NCBI RefSeq assembly: GCF_018069865.1
Contig: NZ_JAGQDG010000006.1
Location: 248,001 to 312,000, forward strand
Origin: Ideonella paludis
GTDB lineage: Bacteria > Pseudomonadota > Gammaproteobacteria > Burkholderiales > Burkholderiaceae_C
Reading direction: 5' to 3'
Length of the DNA: 64,000 nucleotides
Position 1 is the first letter of the stretch; every line of letters begins with the position of its first letter. The translations under genes and the position numbers were made by a program. Of the stretch, positions 54,876 through 64,000 are shown piece by piece. Below the pieces are notes generated by a model. That model worked only from the letters and a program-made list of their open reading frames with translations, was not told where the DNA came from and searched no databases.

Positions 54876-55340
54876 ATGTCTGTTGCTGCTCGCCTGAAGG
54901 AATTGGGCATTGAGCTTCCCCCCATCGCCATCCCTGCTGCGGCCTATGTGCCCTTCGTGCAAACCGGCAATTTGGTCTTTTTGTCCGGCCACATTGCCAA
55001 GAAAGACGGCAAACCCTGGGTGGGCCAGTTGGGCCTGACCATGGCCACCGAAGAAGGCAAGGCCGCTGCCCGCGCCATTGCCATCGACCTGCTGGGCACA
55101 CTGCAAGCCGCCTGCGGCGACCTGGACCGTGTGGCCCGCGTCGTCAAGGTGATGAGCTTGGTCAACTCCACCTCCACCTTCACCGAGCAACACTTGGTCA
55201 CCAACGGCTGCTCTGAACTGCTGGGCGAAGTGTTTGGCCCCACCGTCGGTGCCCATGCCCGCAGCGCCTTTGGCGTGGCGCAGATCCCTATGGGGGCTTG
55301 CGTCGAGATTGAACTGATCGCCGAACTCAAGGCCGACTGA
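54876..55340 (+). CDS. RidA family protein (YjgF/YER057c/UK114)
   Basis: The 154-residue protein matches the RidA family branch that lacks some residues of the classical imine deaminase. Features are LVFLSGHIAKKDGKPWVGQLG, a second half AARAIAIDLLGTLQAACGDLDRVARVVKVM and FGVAQIPMGACVEIELIAEL. True RidA has an Arg in the IPMGACVEIE-type strand (usually AVARLPKGALVEIE), here not obvious, so enzymatic activity is uncertain. GGAGA lies eight bases before the ATG at 54876. Confidence 0.88.
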   Translation: MSVAARLKELGIELPPIAIPAAAYVPFVQTGNLVFLSGHIAKKDGKPWVGQLGLTMATEEGKAAARAIAIDLLGTLQAACGDLDRVARVVKVMSLVNSTSTFTEQHLVTNGCSELLGEVFGPTVGAHARSAFGVAQIPMGACVEIELIAELKAD

Positions 55341-55342
55341 CC

Positions 55343-55828
55343 ATGCGTCTGCCCTCTTCACGCCTCGTTTTGCTCGGCATCACCGCAGCCGCCTGGGGCG
55401 CGGTGGGGGCCGCCTTGGTGTCGCAGTTTCATTACGATATGCAGCCTTGCCCTTGGTGCACGCTGCAGCGTCTGATCTTCTTGGTGATAGGCGCCCTGAC
55501 GGCCCTGGCCGCCGCCCTGCCCCACGGCGCTGGCCGCAAAGCCTTGGCTTGGTTGGCCACGCTGATGGCCGGCTGTGGCGTGGCCGCGGCCCTGTGGCAG
55601 CACAAGGTGGCCGCACTGGACACCATGGGCTGCGCCCAAACATTGGCCGACAAAATCCTCTCCAAGCTGGGCTTGTTTGACCTGGCCCCGGATGTGTTCG
55701 CGCCCACGGCCTCGTGCGCCGAAGCCTCGGTGGACTTGCTGGGCGTGCCTTATGCGCTGTGGAGCTTGGCCTTGTTTGCCTTGTTTGGCCTGACCACCAC
55801 CGCCTTGGCCCTGCGCCGACATGACTGA
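55343..55828 (+). CDS. DsbB family disulfide bond formation protein
   Basis: The 161-residue, four-helix inner-membrane protein has the DsbB quinone-linked CxxC (MQPCPWCTLQRLIFL) and the second periplasmic Cys pair (GCAQTL and ASCAEAS). It reoxidises DsbA by passing electrons to quinone. Length and architecture match; no DsbA gene is nearby. It starts three bases after ridA and its end overlaps the next gene by eight bases, so the three genes are probably an operon. Confidence 0.92.
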   Translation: MRLPSSRLVLLGITAAAWGAVGAALVSQFHYDMQPCPWCTLQRLIFLVIGALTALAAALPHGAGRKALAWLATLMAGCGVAAALWQHKVAALDTMGCAQTLADKILSKLGLFDLAPDVFAPTASCAEASVDLLGVPYALWSLALFALFGLTTTALALRRHD

Positions 55829-56525
55829 GCCGACGACCGACTTCATCCAGGTGGTGGACGGCGCCTTGAGCGCGCCTTTCTGCCAAGCCCTGATCGACGC
55901 TTTTGAGGCCAGCCCGCACCGCGTGGCGGGGCAAACCGGCGCGGGGGTGGACGAGAGCAAGAAGATCAGCACCGATCTCTACCTCAACCAACACCCCGAG
56001 TGGCGCCCCGCGCTGCAAGAGATCCAAAAGGCCACCACCCTGCATTTGGCCGAGTACTTCAAGCGCCACCACTTTGCGCTGATCGCGCCCATGGCGCTGA
56101 CAGTGCAACACCCCGAGACGGGTGAACCGACCGCGCTGACCCACGACAACTTCGACACCGTGGGTGCCCCCCAGGCCATGGACCTGATGCGCACGCTCTA
56201 CCGCTTAGGCCCCATCCAGATGCAGAAGTACCCGCAGGGCCGGGGCAACTACAACTACTGGCACTGCGAGCATTACCCCGACAACGCCCGCTGCGAAACC
56301 CTGCACCGCAGCCTGCTGTTCATGTTCTACCTGAACGACGTGGCTGAAGGCGGCGAGACCGACTTCTTCTACCAGCAACGCAGCATCCAGCCCCGCACCG
56401 GCCGCATGGTCATGGCTCCCGCCTACTTCACCCACACCCACCGGGGGCGCGTGCCGATCTCGGGCGATAAGGTCATCTTGACGAGTTGGGTGTTGTTGAA
56501 TCGGGCGGAGGCTTTGTATGGCTGA
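55821..56525 (+). CDS. 2OG-Fe(II) oxygenase family protein (prolyl-4-hydroxylase-like)
   Basis: The 234-residue cytoplasmic protein has the jelly-roll pattern of 2-oxoglutarate dioxygenases: FIQVVDGALSAPFCQALIDAFE at the N terminus, MQKYPQGRGNYNYWHCEHYP with the likely iron ligands (H-x-E/D), FMFYLNDVAEGGETDFFYQQ and a downstream AYFTHTHRGRVPISGDK with the second His and the 2OG-binding basic residue. Substrate unknown. It overlaps dsbB by eight bases. Confidence 0.85.
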   Translation: MTEPTTDFIQVVDGALSAPFCQALIDAFEASPHRVAGQTGAGVDESKKISTDLYLNQHPEWRPALQEIQKATTLHLAEYFKRHHFALIAPMALTVQHPETGEPTALTHDNFDTVGAPQAMDLMRTLYRLGPIQMQKYPQGRGNYNYWHCEHYPDNARCETLHRSLLFMFYLNDVAEGGETDFFYQQRSIQPRTGRMVMAPAYFTHTHRGRVPISGDKVILTSWVLLNRAEALYG

Positions 56526-56564
56526 GGTCGACCGATAAACTACCAGCCTCAACCGGAGCCCGCC

Positions 56565-56795
56565 ATGCCAGACCGCGTCGAAGAACTCGCTGCCCAAGGT
56601 TTCTCATTGCCACCTGCCGAGAGGGTGCGGCTGCTGGATTTGTTGCTCGATTCGCTGAATCAGCCCCGTTCAGACGCCGAAGACGAAACCTTGAAGCTGG
56701 AGATTGCGCGCCGCGTCGCCGCACATGAACGCGGAGAAGGCCGTCTCTACGAGATGGATGAAGTCTTGGCCGAAGCGGCCCGCATCGCGCCTTGA
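56565..56795 (+). CDS. Addiction module antitoxin (RelB-like, TIGR02574 type)
   Basis: The 76-residue acidic protein has LPPAERVRLLDLLLDSLNQ, the hallmark of the short addiction-module component family paired with ParE/RelE toxins. It directly precedes a toxin gene, and its stop overlaps the toxin's TTG start (TTGA). Together they form a type II module; the toxin's target is not clear. Confidence 0.85.
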   Translation: MPDRVEELAAQGFSLPPAERVRLLDLLLDSLNQPRSDAEDETLKLEIARRVAAHERGEGRLYEMDEVLAEAARIAP

Positions 56796-57097
56796 AGCCA
56801 CTACTGCTTCGGGAGGAAGCGCGCGCCGAGTTGTTGCGTGAGACGCTTTACTACGAGGGTCAGCGGCCAGGCACTGGCAAGCGCTTCAGGGAGGCCGTGG
56901 CCCAGTCCTTCGGCCTCATTCGACGATTTACATCGGGCGGAGCACCCGGACCTGCAGGGACACGTAAGTCCAAGGTGCGCGGCTTTCCGTTCACGGTCGT
57001 CTACAGAGACGAGCCCGAGTCCATCATCGTCTTTGCCATCGCACCCGATAGGCAGCAAACCGGCTATTGGCTGCCGCGCATCAGTGATAAAGGCTGA
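56792..57097 (+). CDS. RelE/ParE family toxin
   Basis: The 101-residue basic protein starts at a TTG overlapping the antitoxin stop. The segments EEARAELLRETLYYEGQRPGTGKRF, FTSGGAPGPAGTRKSKVRGFPFTVVYR and IIVFAIAPDRQQTGYW match the ParE/RelE group that usually pairs with this antitoxin. It may inhibit gyrase or cut mRNA. The rare start codon fits low toxin expression relative to the antitoxin. Confidence 0.85.
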   Translation: MKPLLLREEARAELLRETLYYEGQRPGTGKRFREAVAQSFGLIRRFTSGGAPGPAGTRKSKVRGFPFTVVYRDEPESIIVFAIAPDRQQTGYWLPRISDKG

Positions 57098-57162
57098 GGC
57101 TGCGAGCGCGCTCCAATGACCACCGCCAGGGCCCAAGACAGCTCAATCTTCCGACTCCACCT

Positions 57163-57482
57163 ACCGGTTTTGGCGATGTGGGGCTAGTCTCCTTTCCGTT
57201 CACAACCCTGTCGGGCACCATGGCCACCGTCTCCTGCTGTAGCGAAAACAGCCATCAGCGCAATATCCTCACATCGCCAACTACGTGCGTCAGTCATGAG
57301 GCCCTGCCGCAACCTTGGCCAGCGACTTGCAGGTAACCGACATCGTCAAGACCTCGGTGCTCAAGCCCGCGATCACGACCATCGAGCAAAGTCTCGCGAC
57401 CCGCACCATGGGCCAGTTGCGCCCCGATGACGCCCAAGCCTTGCGCGATATCCTCGCTGAGGTCATTGCGTTTGACCCTTAA
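57163..57482 (+). pseudogene. Decayed MazF/PemK-family toxin
   Basis: Two fragments of one toxin lie in different plus-strand frames. At 57163 the sequence reads TGFGDVGLVSFPFTTLSG, the MazF/PemK start pattern (usually GDVVLVxFPFTDxSG). From about 57315 a second frame reads VKTSVLKPAITTIEQSLATR and then RTMGQLRPDDAQALRDILAEVI up to a TAA at 57480-57482, matching the C-terminal end of the same family. Stops and frame changes separate them, no start codon or antitoxin is evident, so I treat it as a broken gene. Confidence 0.6.
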
Positions 57483-57621
57483 GGTCATTGATTAAGTTCC
57501 GGTGCCATATTGGCCAGACAGCCAACGCCTCGTTGCATCAGCCCAGCCTAATTGGGGGCCAAAGGTTCGAGATCTGGTCCTTTTGACGCACAGGCTCCAA
57601 CTTACGCAGGTCACGCAAATC
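57483..57621. other. Intergenic spacer in the accessory island
   Basis: These 139 bases hold no credible gene. They are richer in AT than the neighbouring housekeeping DNA. Confidence 0.4.
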
Positions 57622-57966
57622 TCACTCGTTGTCCTCACGTGCCCATTTCTCAGCCTCTTGGACGCCTTCAGCGCTCTCAACGAGAAAGGCGTACGACTTC
57701 GAGAATGAGAAGGCATTGCTCTGCTTGGCAGCAGCAACAGCTTGAGGTGAGTCGCGCGGAACATCAGCTAAGTCAGCCAATCTAGTGAGCTGAGCATAAG
57801 AACGCATGAACTTCTTTCCCGTCACTATCGATGTGAAGTTCAATGCAGCTCCCACCGCTCTAGGTTCATAGTACTCACCGCAAGCAGCCAGCGCATCTGC
57901 ATAGTCTGTGAAAGGAGCGCGGTCACGCAGAACCTCATTGCCCGCCTTGATGGTCAAGAAATACAT
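57622..57966 (-). CDS. Orphan hypothetical protein
   Basis: The 114-residue frame begins MYFLTIKAGNEVLRDRAPF, with GGACG about eight bases before the ATG at 57966. The middle reads GKKFMRSYAQLTRLADLADVP and the end is charged (EKWAREDNE). I recognise no family. Codons such as AGA, TTA and ATA are used more than in the surrounding genes, which suggests foreign origin. A TTG 21 bases upstream is an alternative start. It could also be part of a larger decayed unit extending to 58188. Confidence 0.45.
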   Translation of the reverse strand: MYFLTIKAGNEVLRDRAPFTDYADALAACGEYYEPRAVGAALNFTSIVTGKKFMRSYAQLTRLADLADVPRDSPQAVAAAKQSNAFSFSKSYAFLVESAEGVQEAEKWAREDNE

Positions 57967-58188
57967 CGCTTCGTCCGATTGCTGCAAAGATTGATCTTCT
58001 GTCCAGGGGGCAACGGGGCCGCCTTAAACACATCCTCAAAGTTTCCCGCGTTCCAGCTCGGCAATCAACGGGCCGACACAACCCAATGACAGATCGACCG
58101 CTTTGGCGACGGTGGACACGGTCCAACAGCCGCAAGCGTCAGCGCACCTAAGGGCCCATTTGCAGCGGCAAAGCAGCAAAGCCCCTGC
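57967..58188 (-). other. Remnant region after parC, possible HTH fragment
   Basis: No intact gene is visible. In one minus-strand frame the stretch WTVSTVAKAVDLSLGCVGPL, followed by IAELERGKL and a stop at about 58042-58044, resembles part of a winged helix-turn-helix. It has no start and is broken, so I regard it as a remnant. Confidence 0.3.
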
Positions 58189-60513
58189 TCAACTCGGCAA
58201 CACCCTCATCACCTTCACCGCCCCCTCGATCTTCAGCCCCTTGCGGGCGCGCTTGCCTTGGTGGCGGCTGTAGGCCACGCCGCTGATGACTTCGTCTTTG
58301 GCCTTGCCGGCGCGGCCGGTGCCCAGCACGCGCACGCTGGCTTGGCAAGCGCTGACCGAGATGAGTGGGTCTTTGGCGTCCACGTCCATCAGGGTCAGTC
58401 CACGGCCACCATTGGCTTGGAGCTTCAGCTCAGCCAAGGGGAAGACCAGCAAGCGGCCGGTCAATGAGAGGCAAGCCACTTCCTGGAGTTGCGGCGGCAC
58501 GGGCGCGGGTGGCAGCAAGGCTTCTGCGGCGTCCAAGGTCAAGAAGCTCTTGCCGCCCTTTTGGCGGCTGTTCAGGTCGCTCAAGCGGGCCAGCAGGCCA
58601 AAGCCGCCGGTGTTCGCCAAGAGCAGCACTTGGGTTGCCGGGCCTGCAAAGTAGTGGGCCAGTTGCGTCCCCGCTTCCAGGTCGATCAGGCTGGTGATGG
58701 GTTGGCCATCGCCCCGGCCGCCGGGCAGGCCGGCCACGGCCACGCTGTAGACGCGGCCGTTGGAGCCAAAAGCATAGAGCGTCTCGACACTGCGGCAGGC
58801 AAAAGTGCCGTAGAGGCCGTCGCCCGCCTTGAAGCTCAGGGTGTTGGCGTCCACCTCGTGGCCTTTGAGGGCACGCACCCAGCCCTTGAGGCTGACCACC
58901 ACCGTGACGGGCTCGTCCACCACCTTGATCTCGGCCACGGCGCGCTTTTCTTCTTGGATCAGCGTGCGGCGGTCATCGCCATGCTGTTTGGCATCGGCTT
59001 CGATCTCTTTGATCACCGTGCGCTTGAGCGCGGCTGGGCTGCCCAAAATCTCTTCGAGCTTGGCCTGCTCTTCGCGCAGCTTGCTGAGCTCTTGCTCGAT
59101 CTTGATGGCTTCCAAGCGCGCCAGTTGGCGCAGCCGGATGTCCAGGATGTCGTCGGCCTGAATCTCGGTCAGCTTGAAGCGCGCGATCAGCGCTTCTTTG
59201 GGCTCGTCCGACTCGCGGATGATGCGGATCACCTCGTCGATGTTCAGCAGCACCAGTTGCCGGCCTTCCAGCACATGGATGCGGTCCAGCACCTTTTGCA
59301 GGCGGTGCTGGGTGCGGCGCTGCACCGTGGTTTGGCGGAAGGCCACCCACTCGGTGAGCATCTGGCGCAAGCTCTTTTGCACCGGCCGGCCATCAATGCC
59401 GACCATGGTCAGGTTGATGGACGCATTGCTCTCCAAGCTGGTGTGGGCCAGCAAGGTGGAGATCAAATCTTGCTGCTCAATCGTGCGGCTCTTGGGCTCG
59501 AACACCAGGCGCACCGCCGCCTCTTTGCTGGACTCGTCGCGCACGGTGTCCAGCACCGCCAGCAGGCTGGCTTTGAGCTGCAATTGCTCGGGCGACAAGG
59601 CCTTTTTGCCGGTCTTGACCTTGGGGTTGGAAAGATCCTCGATCTCTTCCAACACGCGCTGGCTGCTGACCCCCGGCGGCAGCTCGGTGACCACCAATTG
59701 CCATTGACCGCGCGCCAGCTCTTCAATCTTCCAGCGTGCCCGCACCTTGAGGCTGCCTCGGCCCGAGGCATAAGCCTCGCGGATGTCGGCGCTGCTGGAG
59801 ATGATTTGCCCACCGCCAGGATAGTCGGGGCCGGGCATCAGGCCATACAACTCGTCGTCGCTGAGTTTGTCGTTACGGATCATGGCCACGGCCGCCGCAG
59901 CCACCTCGCGCAGGTTGTGGCTGGGGATCTCGGTGGCCAGGCCCACGGCAATGCCGCTGGCGCCGTTGAGCAGCACAAAGGGCAGGCGCGCGGGCAGCAG
60001 CCGGGGCTCCTCAAACGAGCCGTCGTAGTTGGGCACAAAGTCCACCGTGCCCTCGTCCAGCTCATCGAGCAGCAAGCGGGCGATGGGGGCCAGGCGCGCC
60101 TCGGTGTAGCGCATGGCGGCGGCGCCGTCGCCGTCGCGGCTGCCGAAATTGCCTTGGCCGTCGATCAGTGGGTAGCGCAGCGCAAAGTCTTGCGCCATGC
60201 GCACCATGGCGTCATAGGCGGCCGTGTCGCCGTGCGGGTGGAACTTGCCCAGCACATCCCCCACCACCCGCGCGCTCTTGACCGGCTTGGGCGCCCCACC
60301 CGAGCCGCCATGGCCCAGGCCCATGCGCTGCATGGCGTAAAGAATGCGGCGCTGCACCGGCTTGGCGCCGTCGCAGACATCGGGCAAGGCCCGGCCCTTG
60401 ACCACGCTGAGCGCGTATTCCAAATAGGCCCGCTCGGCATAGTGGGCCAGGGTCACCGCGCTGTCGTCACTGCCACCGGGCGGAGGGGCAAAACTCAAAG
60501 GGGTTTGTTCCAT
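58189..60513 (-). CDS. parC: DNA topoisomerase IV subunit A
   Basis: ParC cuts and rejoins DNA to separate daughter chromosomes. The 774-residue protein has the quinolone region [13 protein letters not shown] (Thr97 and Asp101 at the positions of Ser80 and Glu84 of E. coli ParC), the catalytic Tyr136 in AAMRYTEAR, the coiled-coil tower and a short C-terminal beta-propeller region. The single, short C-terminal domain indicates ParC and not GyrA. It is the last gene of the parE run. Confidence 0.95.
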   Translation of the reverse strand: MEQTPLSFAPPPGGSDDSAVTLAHYAERAYLEYALSVVKGRALPDVCDGAKPVQRRILYAMQRMGLGHGGSGGAPKPVKSARVVGDVLGKFHPHGDTAAYDAMVRMAQDFALRYPLIDGQGNFGSRDGDGAAAMRYTEARLAPIARLLLDELDEGTVDFVPNYDGSFEEPRLLPARLPFVLLNGASGIAVGLATEIPSHNLREVAAAAVAMIRNDKLSDDELYGLMPGPDYPGGGQIISSSADIREAYASGRGSLKVRARWKIEELARGQWQLVVTELPPGVSSQRVLEEIEDLSNPKVKTGKKALSPEQLQLKASLLAVLDTVRDESSKEAAVRLVFEPKSRTIEQQDLISTLLAHTSLESNASINLTMVGIDGRPVQKSLRQMLTEWVAFRQTTVQRRTQHRLQKVLDRIHVLEGRQLVLLNIDEVIRIIRESDEPKEALIARFKLTEIQADDILDIRLRQLARLEAIKIEQELSKLREEQAKLEEILGSPAALKRTVIKEIEADAKQHGDDRRTLIQEEKRAVAEIKVVDEPVTVVVSLKGWVRALKGHEVDANTLSFKAGDGLYGTFACRSVETLYAFGSNGRVYSVAVAGLPGGRGDGQPITSLIDLEAGTQLAHYFAGPATQVLLLANTGGFGLLARLSDLNSRQKGGKSFLTLDAAEALLPPAPVPPQLQEVACLSLTGRLLVFPLAELKLQANGGRGLTLMDVDAKDPLISVSACQASVRVLGTGRAGKAKDEVISGVAYSRHQGKRARKGLKIEGAVKVMRVLPS

Positions 60514-60555
60514 TGTTCAGATCATCAGCAGTCTCGAGCGCAGCGTCGCACTCAC

Positions 60556-61293
60556 TCAGCGCAAGGTGGCGGTGGGTGTGGCGGTGGTGGAGACCAAGTT
60601 CATGGTTTTGACGTTGCGCTGCTGGCGTTGTTGCAGCAGCTCCCAATAGATTTCAAGCACGAGGTGCACATGGGCCTCGGTTTCGGCAAAGGGGGGCACT
60701 TTGCCGCCGTGGCGCTTCACCTTGCCTTCACCCGCATTCCAGGCCGCCAAGGCTGGGGCGATGCCGCCCATGCGGCGCGAGAGGTCGGCCAGCATGCGCG
60801 CCCCCGTCATGATGTTGCTGCGCGGGTCGCGCAGGCGCTCTTCCACGGGCCGGGCCGCACGCTCAGCCTTGGTGGCATAGCGCTCGCCGGTGTCGGGGGT
60901 GATCTGCATCAGGCCCATCGCGCCTTTGGGCGACACCAAATCTGGCTTAAAGCCGGACTCCACAGCGATCACGGCCTGAAGCAATTCCACATCCACGCCG
61001 GTGGCTGCTTCAGCCTCGCGCAGAACGGGCAACAGCGCTTTGACTTCGGGCGCAAAAGCCAGCCACGTCAGCAAGGCTTGGCGAGAGGCCACTTTGCCGG
61101 GCACGCGGCCCACGTCTTCGCCACCCTGGCGCAAGACAGGGGTGTAGCGCCTGTCTTCCTTCTTGGACGAAAAATGAGCCACGCCTTGGGCATCGACATA
61201 GCCCCACAGAGGCGGCTCAGCTGCGCGCGCACTCACGCCCGACAACCAGACCAGGCTGGCTGCTGCGAGCTGAGGCGCGCCGCACCACTTCAT
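60556..61293 (-). CDS. Soluble lytic transglycosylase, SLT family
   Basis: The 245-residue protein has an N-terminal signal peptide (MKWCGAPQLAAASLVWLSGVSARA), a DUF4124-like strip (PLWGYVDAQGVAHFSS) and a lysozyme-like SLT domain with catalytic Glu in AVIAVESGFKP, then PKGAMGLMQITP and LAAWNAGEG. It cuts peptidoglycan with formation of 1,6-anhydro-muramic acid. It starts by ATGA overlap with the GNAT gene and lies 42 bases before parC. Confidence 0.94.
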   Translation of the reverse strand: MKWCGAPQLAAASLVWLSGVSARAAEPPLWGYVDAQGVAHFSSKKEDRRYTPVLRQGGEDVGRVPGKVASRQALLTWLAFAPEVKALLPVLREAEAATGVDVELLQAVIAVESGFKPDLVSPKGAMGLMQITPDTGERYATKAERAARPVEERLRDPRSNIMTGARMLADLSRRMGGIAPALAAWNAGEGKVKRHGGKVPPFAETEAHVHLVLEIYWELLQQRQQRNVKTMNLVSTTATPTATLR

Positions 61294-61819
61294 GCGTTCG
61301 GGTCCTCTTGGCCCATCGCACGGCGGGCCTGGTATTCGCGGTCGAGCAGGCTCATCACGATCAAATCATCGTAGCCATCGGCACCGTCCACCTGCACGCG
61401 CACGCTCTCACGCAGGCGGCCTTCTTCGACAAAGCCTTCGCTGAGGTAAAGATGTTGGGCACGGGTGTTCAGGCCTTTGACATCCAGCCAAAAACGATGG
61501 GCCTTGAAGTCTGAAAACGCCATGCGCTTGAGCACCCTCACTGCAGCGCGCCCCAAGCCTTGGCCTTTGGGCTGAAGCACCAAGCGCTTGAGCTCCACGC
61601 TGCCATGGGGGTTGCGGCAGCCCTGCAAGATCACAAAGCCCTGGCGCTCGTGGCTCTCGCCGGCCTCGATGATGAAGTGGCGAAAGTCAGGGAAGCGGAT
61701 CGCGCCTTCATGCTGGGTGCGATCCCAGGGCGTGATGAAGGGCAGGTTGCGGGCATCGTGCTCGATCTCGACCACGGCATCCAGGTCTGAGAGCAGCGTG
61801 GGGCGCAGGCGGATGGGCA

Positions 61820-61820
<1 letters not shown>
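61290..61820 (-). CDS. GNAT acetyltransferase
   Basis: The 176-residue protein has LRPTLLSDLDAVVEIEHD at the N terminus, the acetyl-CoA loop QPKGQGLGRAAVRVLK and NTRAQHLYLSEGFVEEGRLR, typical of the RimI/RimL GNAT group. Substrate unknown. The start overlaps the parE stop and the end overlaps the transglycosylase start, both as ATGA, so it is made in step with parE. Confidence 0.9.

Positions 61821-64000
<2,180 letters not shown>

Noticed and set aside
57935-58135. Minus-strand frame of 66 codons in the island
   Set aside because: Arg-rich composition typical of random GC-rich frames; another frame of the same strand has the HTH-like remnant.
58489-61374. A 961-codon plus-strand frame opposite parC, and similar long frames at 61847-63817 and (minus strand) 38034-39746
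   Set aside because: They lie opposite well-recognised genes, are rich in Gly, Arg, Gln and His and show no family. Such frames are common in GC-rich DNA.

Overview
The window is GC-rich, densely packed chromosomal DNA from a betaproteobacterium. Gene content and order point to Burkholderiales: rpsP-rimM-trmD-rplS, murJ opposite rpsT, a DUF3579 gene beside argD-argF, pirin opposite a LysR gene, kynB-kynU-kynA, and parE and parC in one run. I would guess a relative of Rubrivivax, Roseateles or Inhella, but the family assignment is only a guess. I saw no rRNA, tRNA, CRISPR array or insertion sequence.

Layout. 1-7062: the 5' part of a giant minus-strand gene, still open at the left edge, built almost only of 8-residue repeats arranged in a 17-unit (408 bp) higher-order period. 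7.3-18.5 kb: housekeeping and small accessory genes (DUF599, pirin/LysR, gluQ, an MscS-type channel, a tandem FKBP, yjdM, orn, an M48 protease, rsgA, a CobD-like protein, a Nudix CoA pyrophosphatase). 18.6-20.8 kb: the rpsP-rimM-trmD-rplS operon. 21-24.3 kb: a GNAT/TM2 pair, then a phosphate-transport pair (DUF47 regulator plus Pit), then a DUF486 protein. 24.4-28.9 kb: a compact minus-strand run perM-like/hda/HAD/pcnB/folK. 29-32 kb: SirB1-like, murJ, rpsT. 32-37.5 kb: DUF3579, argD, argF, then a signalling cassette of a metallophosphatase, a Ser/Thr kinase fused to a universal stress domain, and a Cys-cluster protein. 37.6-42.4 kb: the kynurenine operon and an aminopeptidase P. 42.5-46.2 kb: a secreted FecR/DUF6600 protein, peptide deformylase, a GNAT protein and a small lipoprotein. 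46.2-52.3 kb: a four-gene ATP-grasp / alpha-E / transglutaminase operon. 52.4-56.5 kb: comEC, ridA, dsbB-like, 2OG oxygenase. 56.5-58.2 kb: a small accessory island with a RelE/ParE-type toxin-antitoxin pair, a decayed MazF/PemK-type toxin and an orphan gene. 58.2-63.8 kb: parE-GNAT-lytic transglycosylase-parC.

Most interesting points: the giant repeat gene with its strictly phased super-repeat; the ATP-grasp/alpha-E/transglutaminase operon, a conserved but biochemically unresolved system; the kinase-USP fusion paired with a phosphatase; a textbook terminator for pit hidden in the last codons of the convergent gene; and several palindromic or phased operator-like sites (pit, kynB, rpsT, pirin/LysR).

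Many start codons were moved inward from the longest open frame, on the basis of ribosome binding sites, family alignments from memory, or stop/start overlaps. Each case is noted in its entry.
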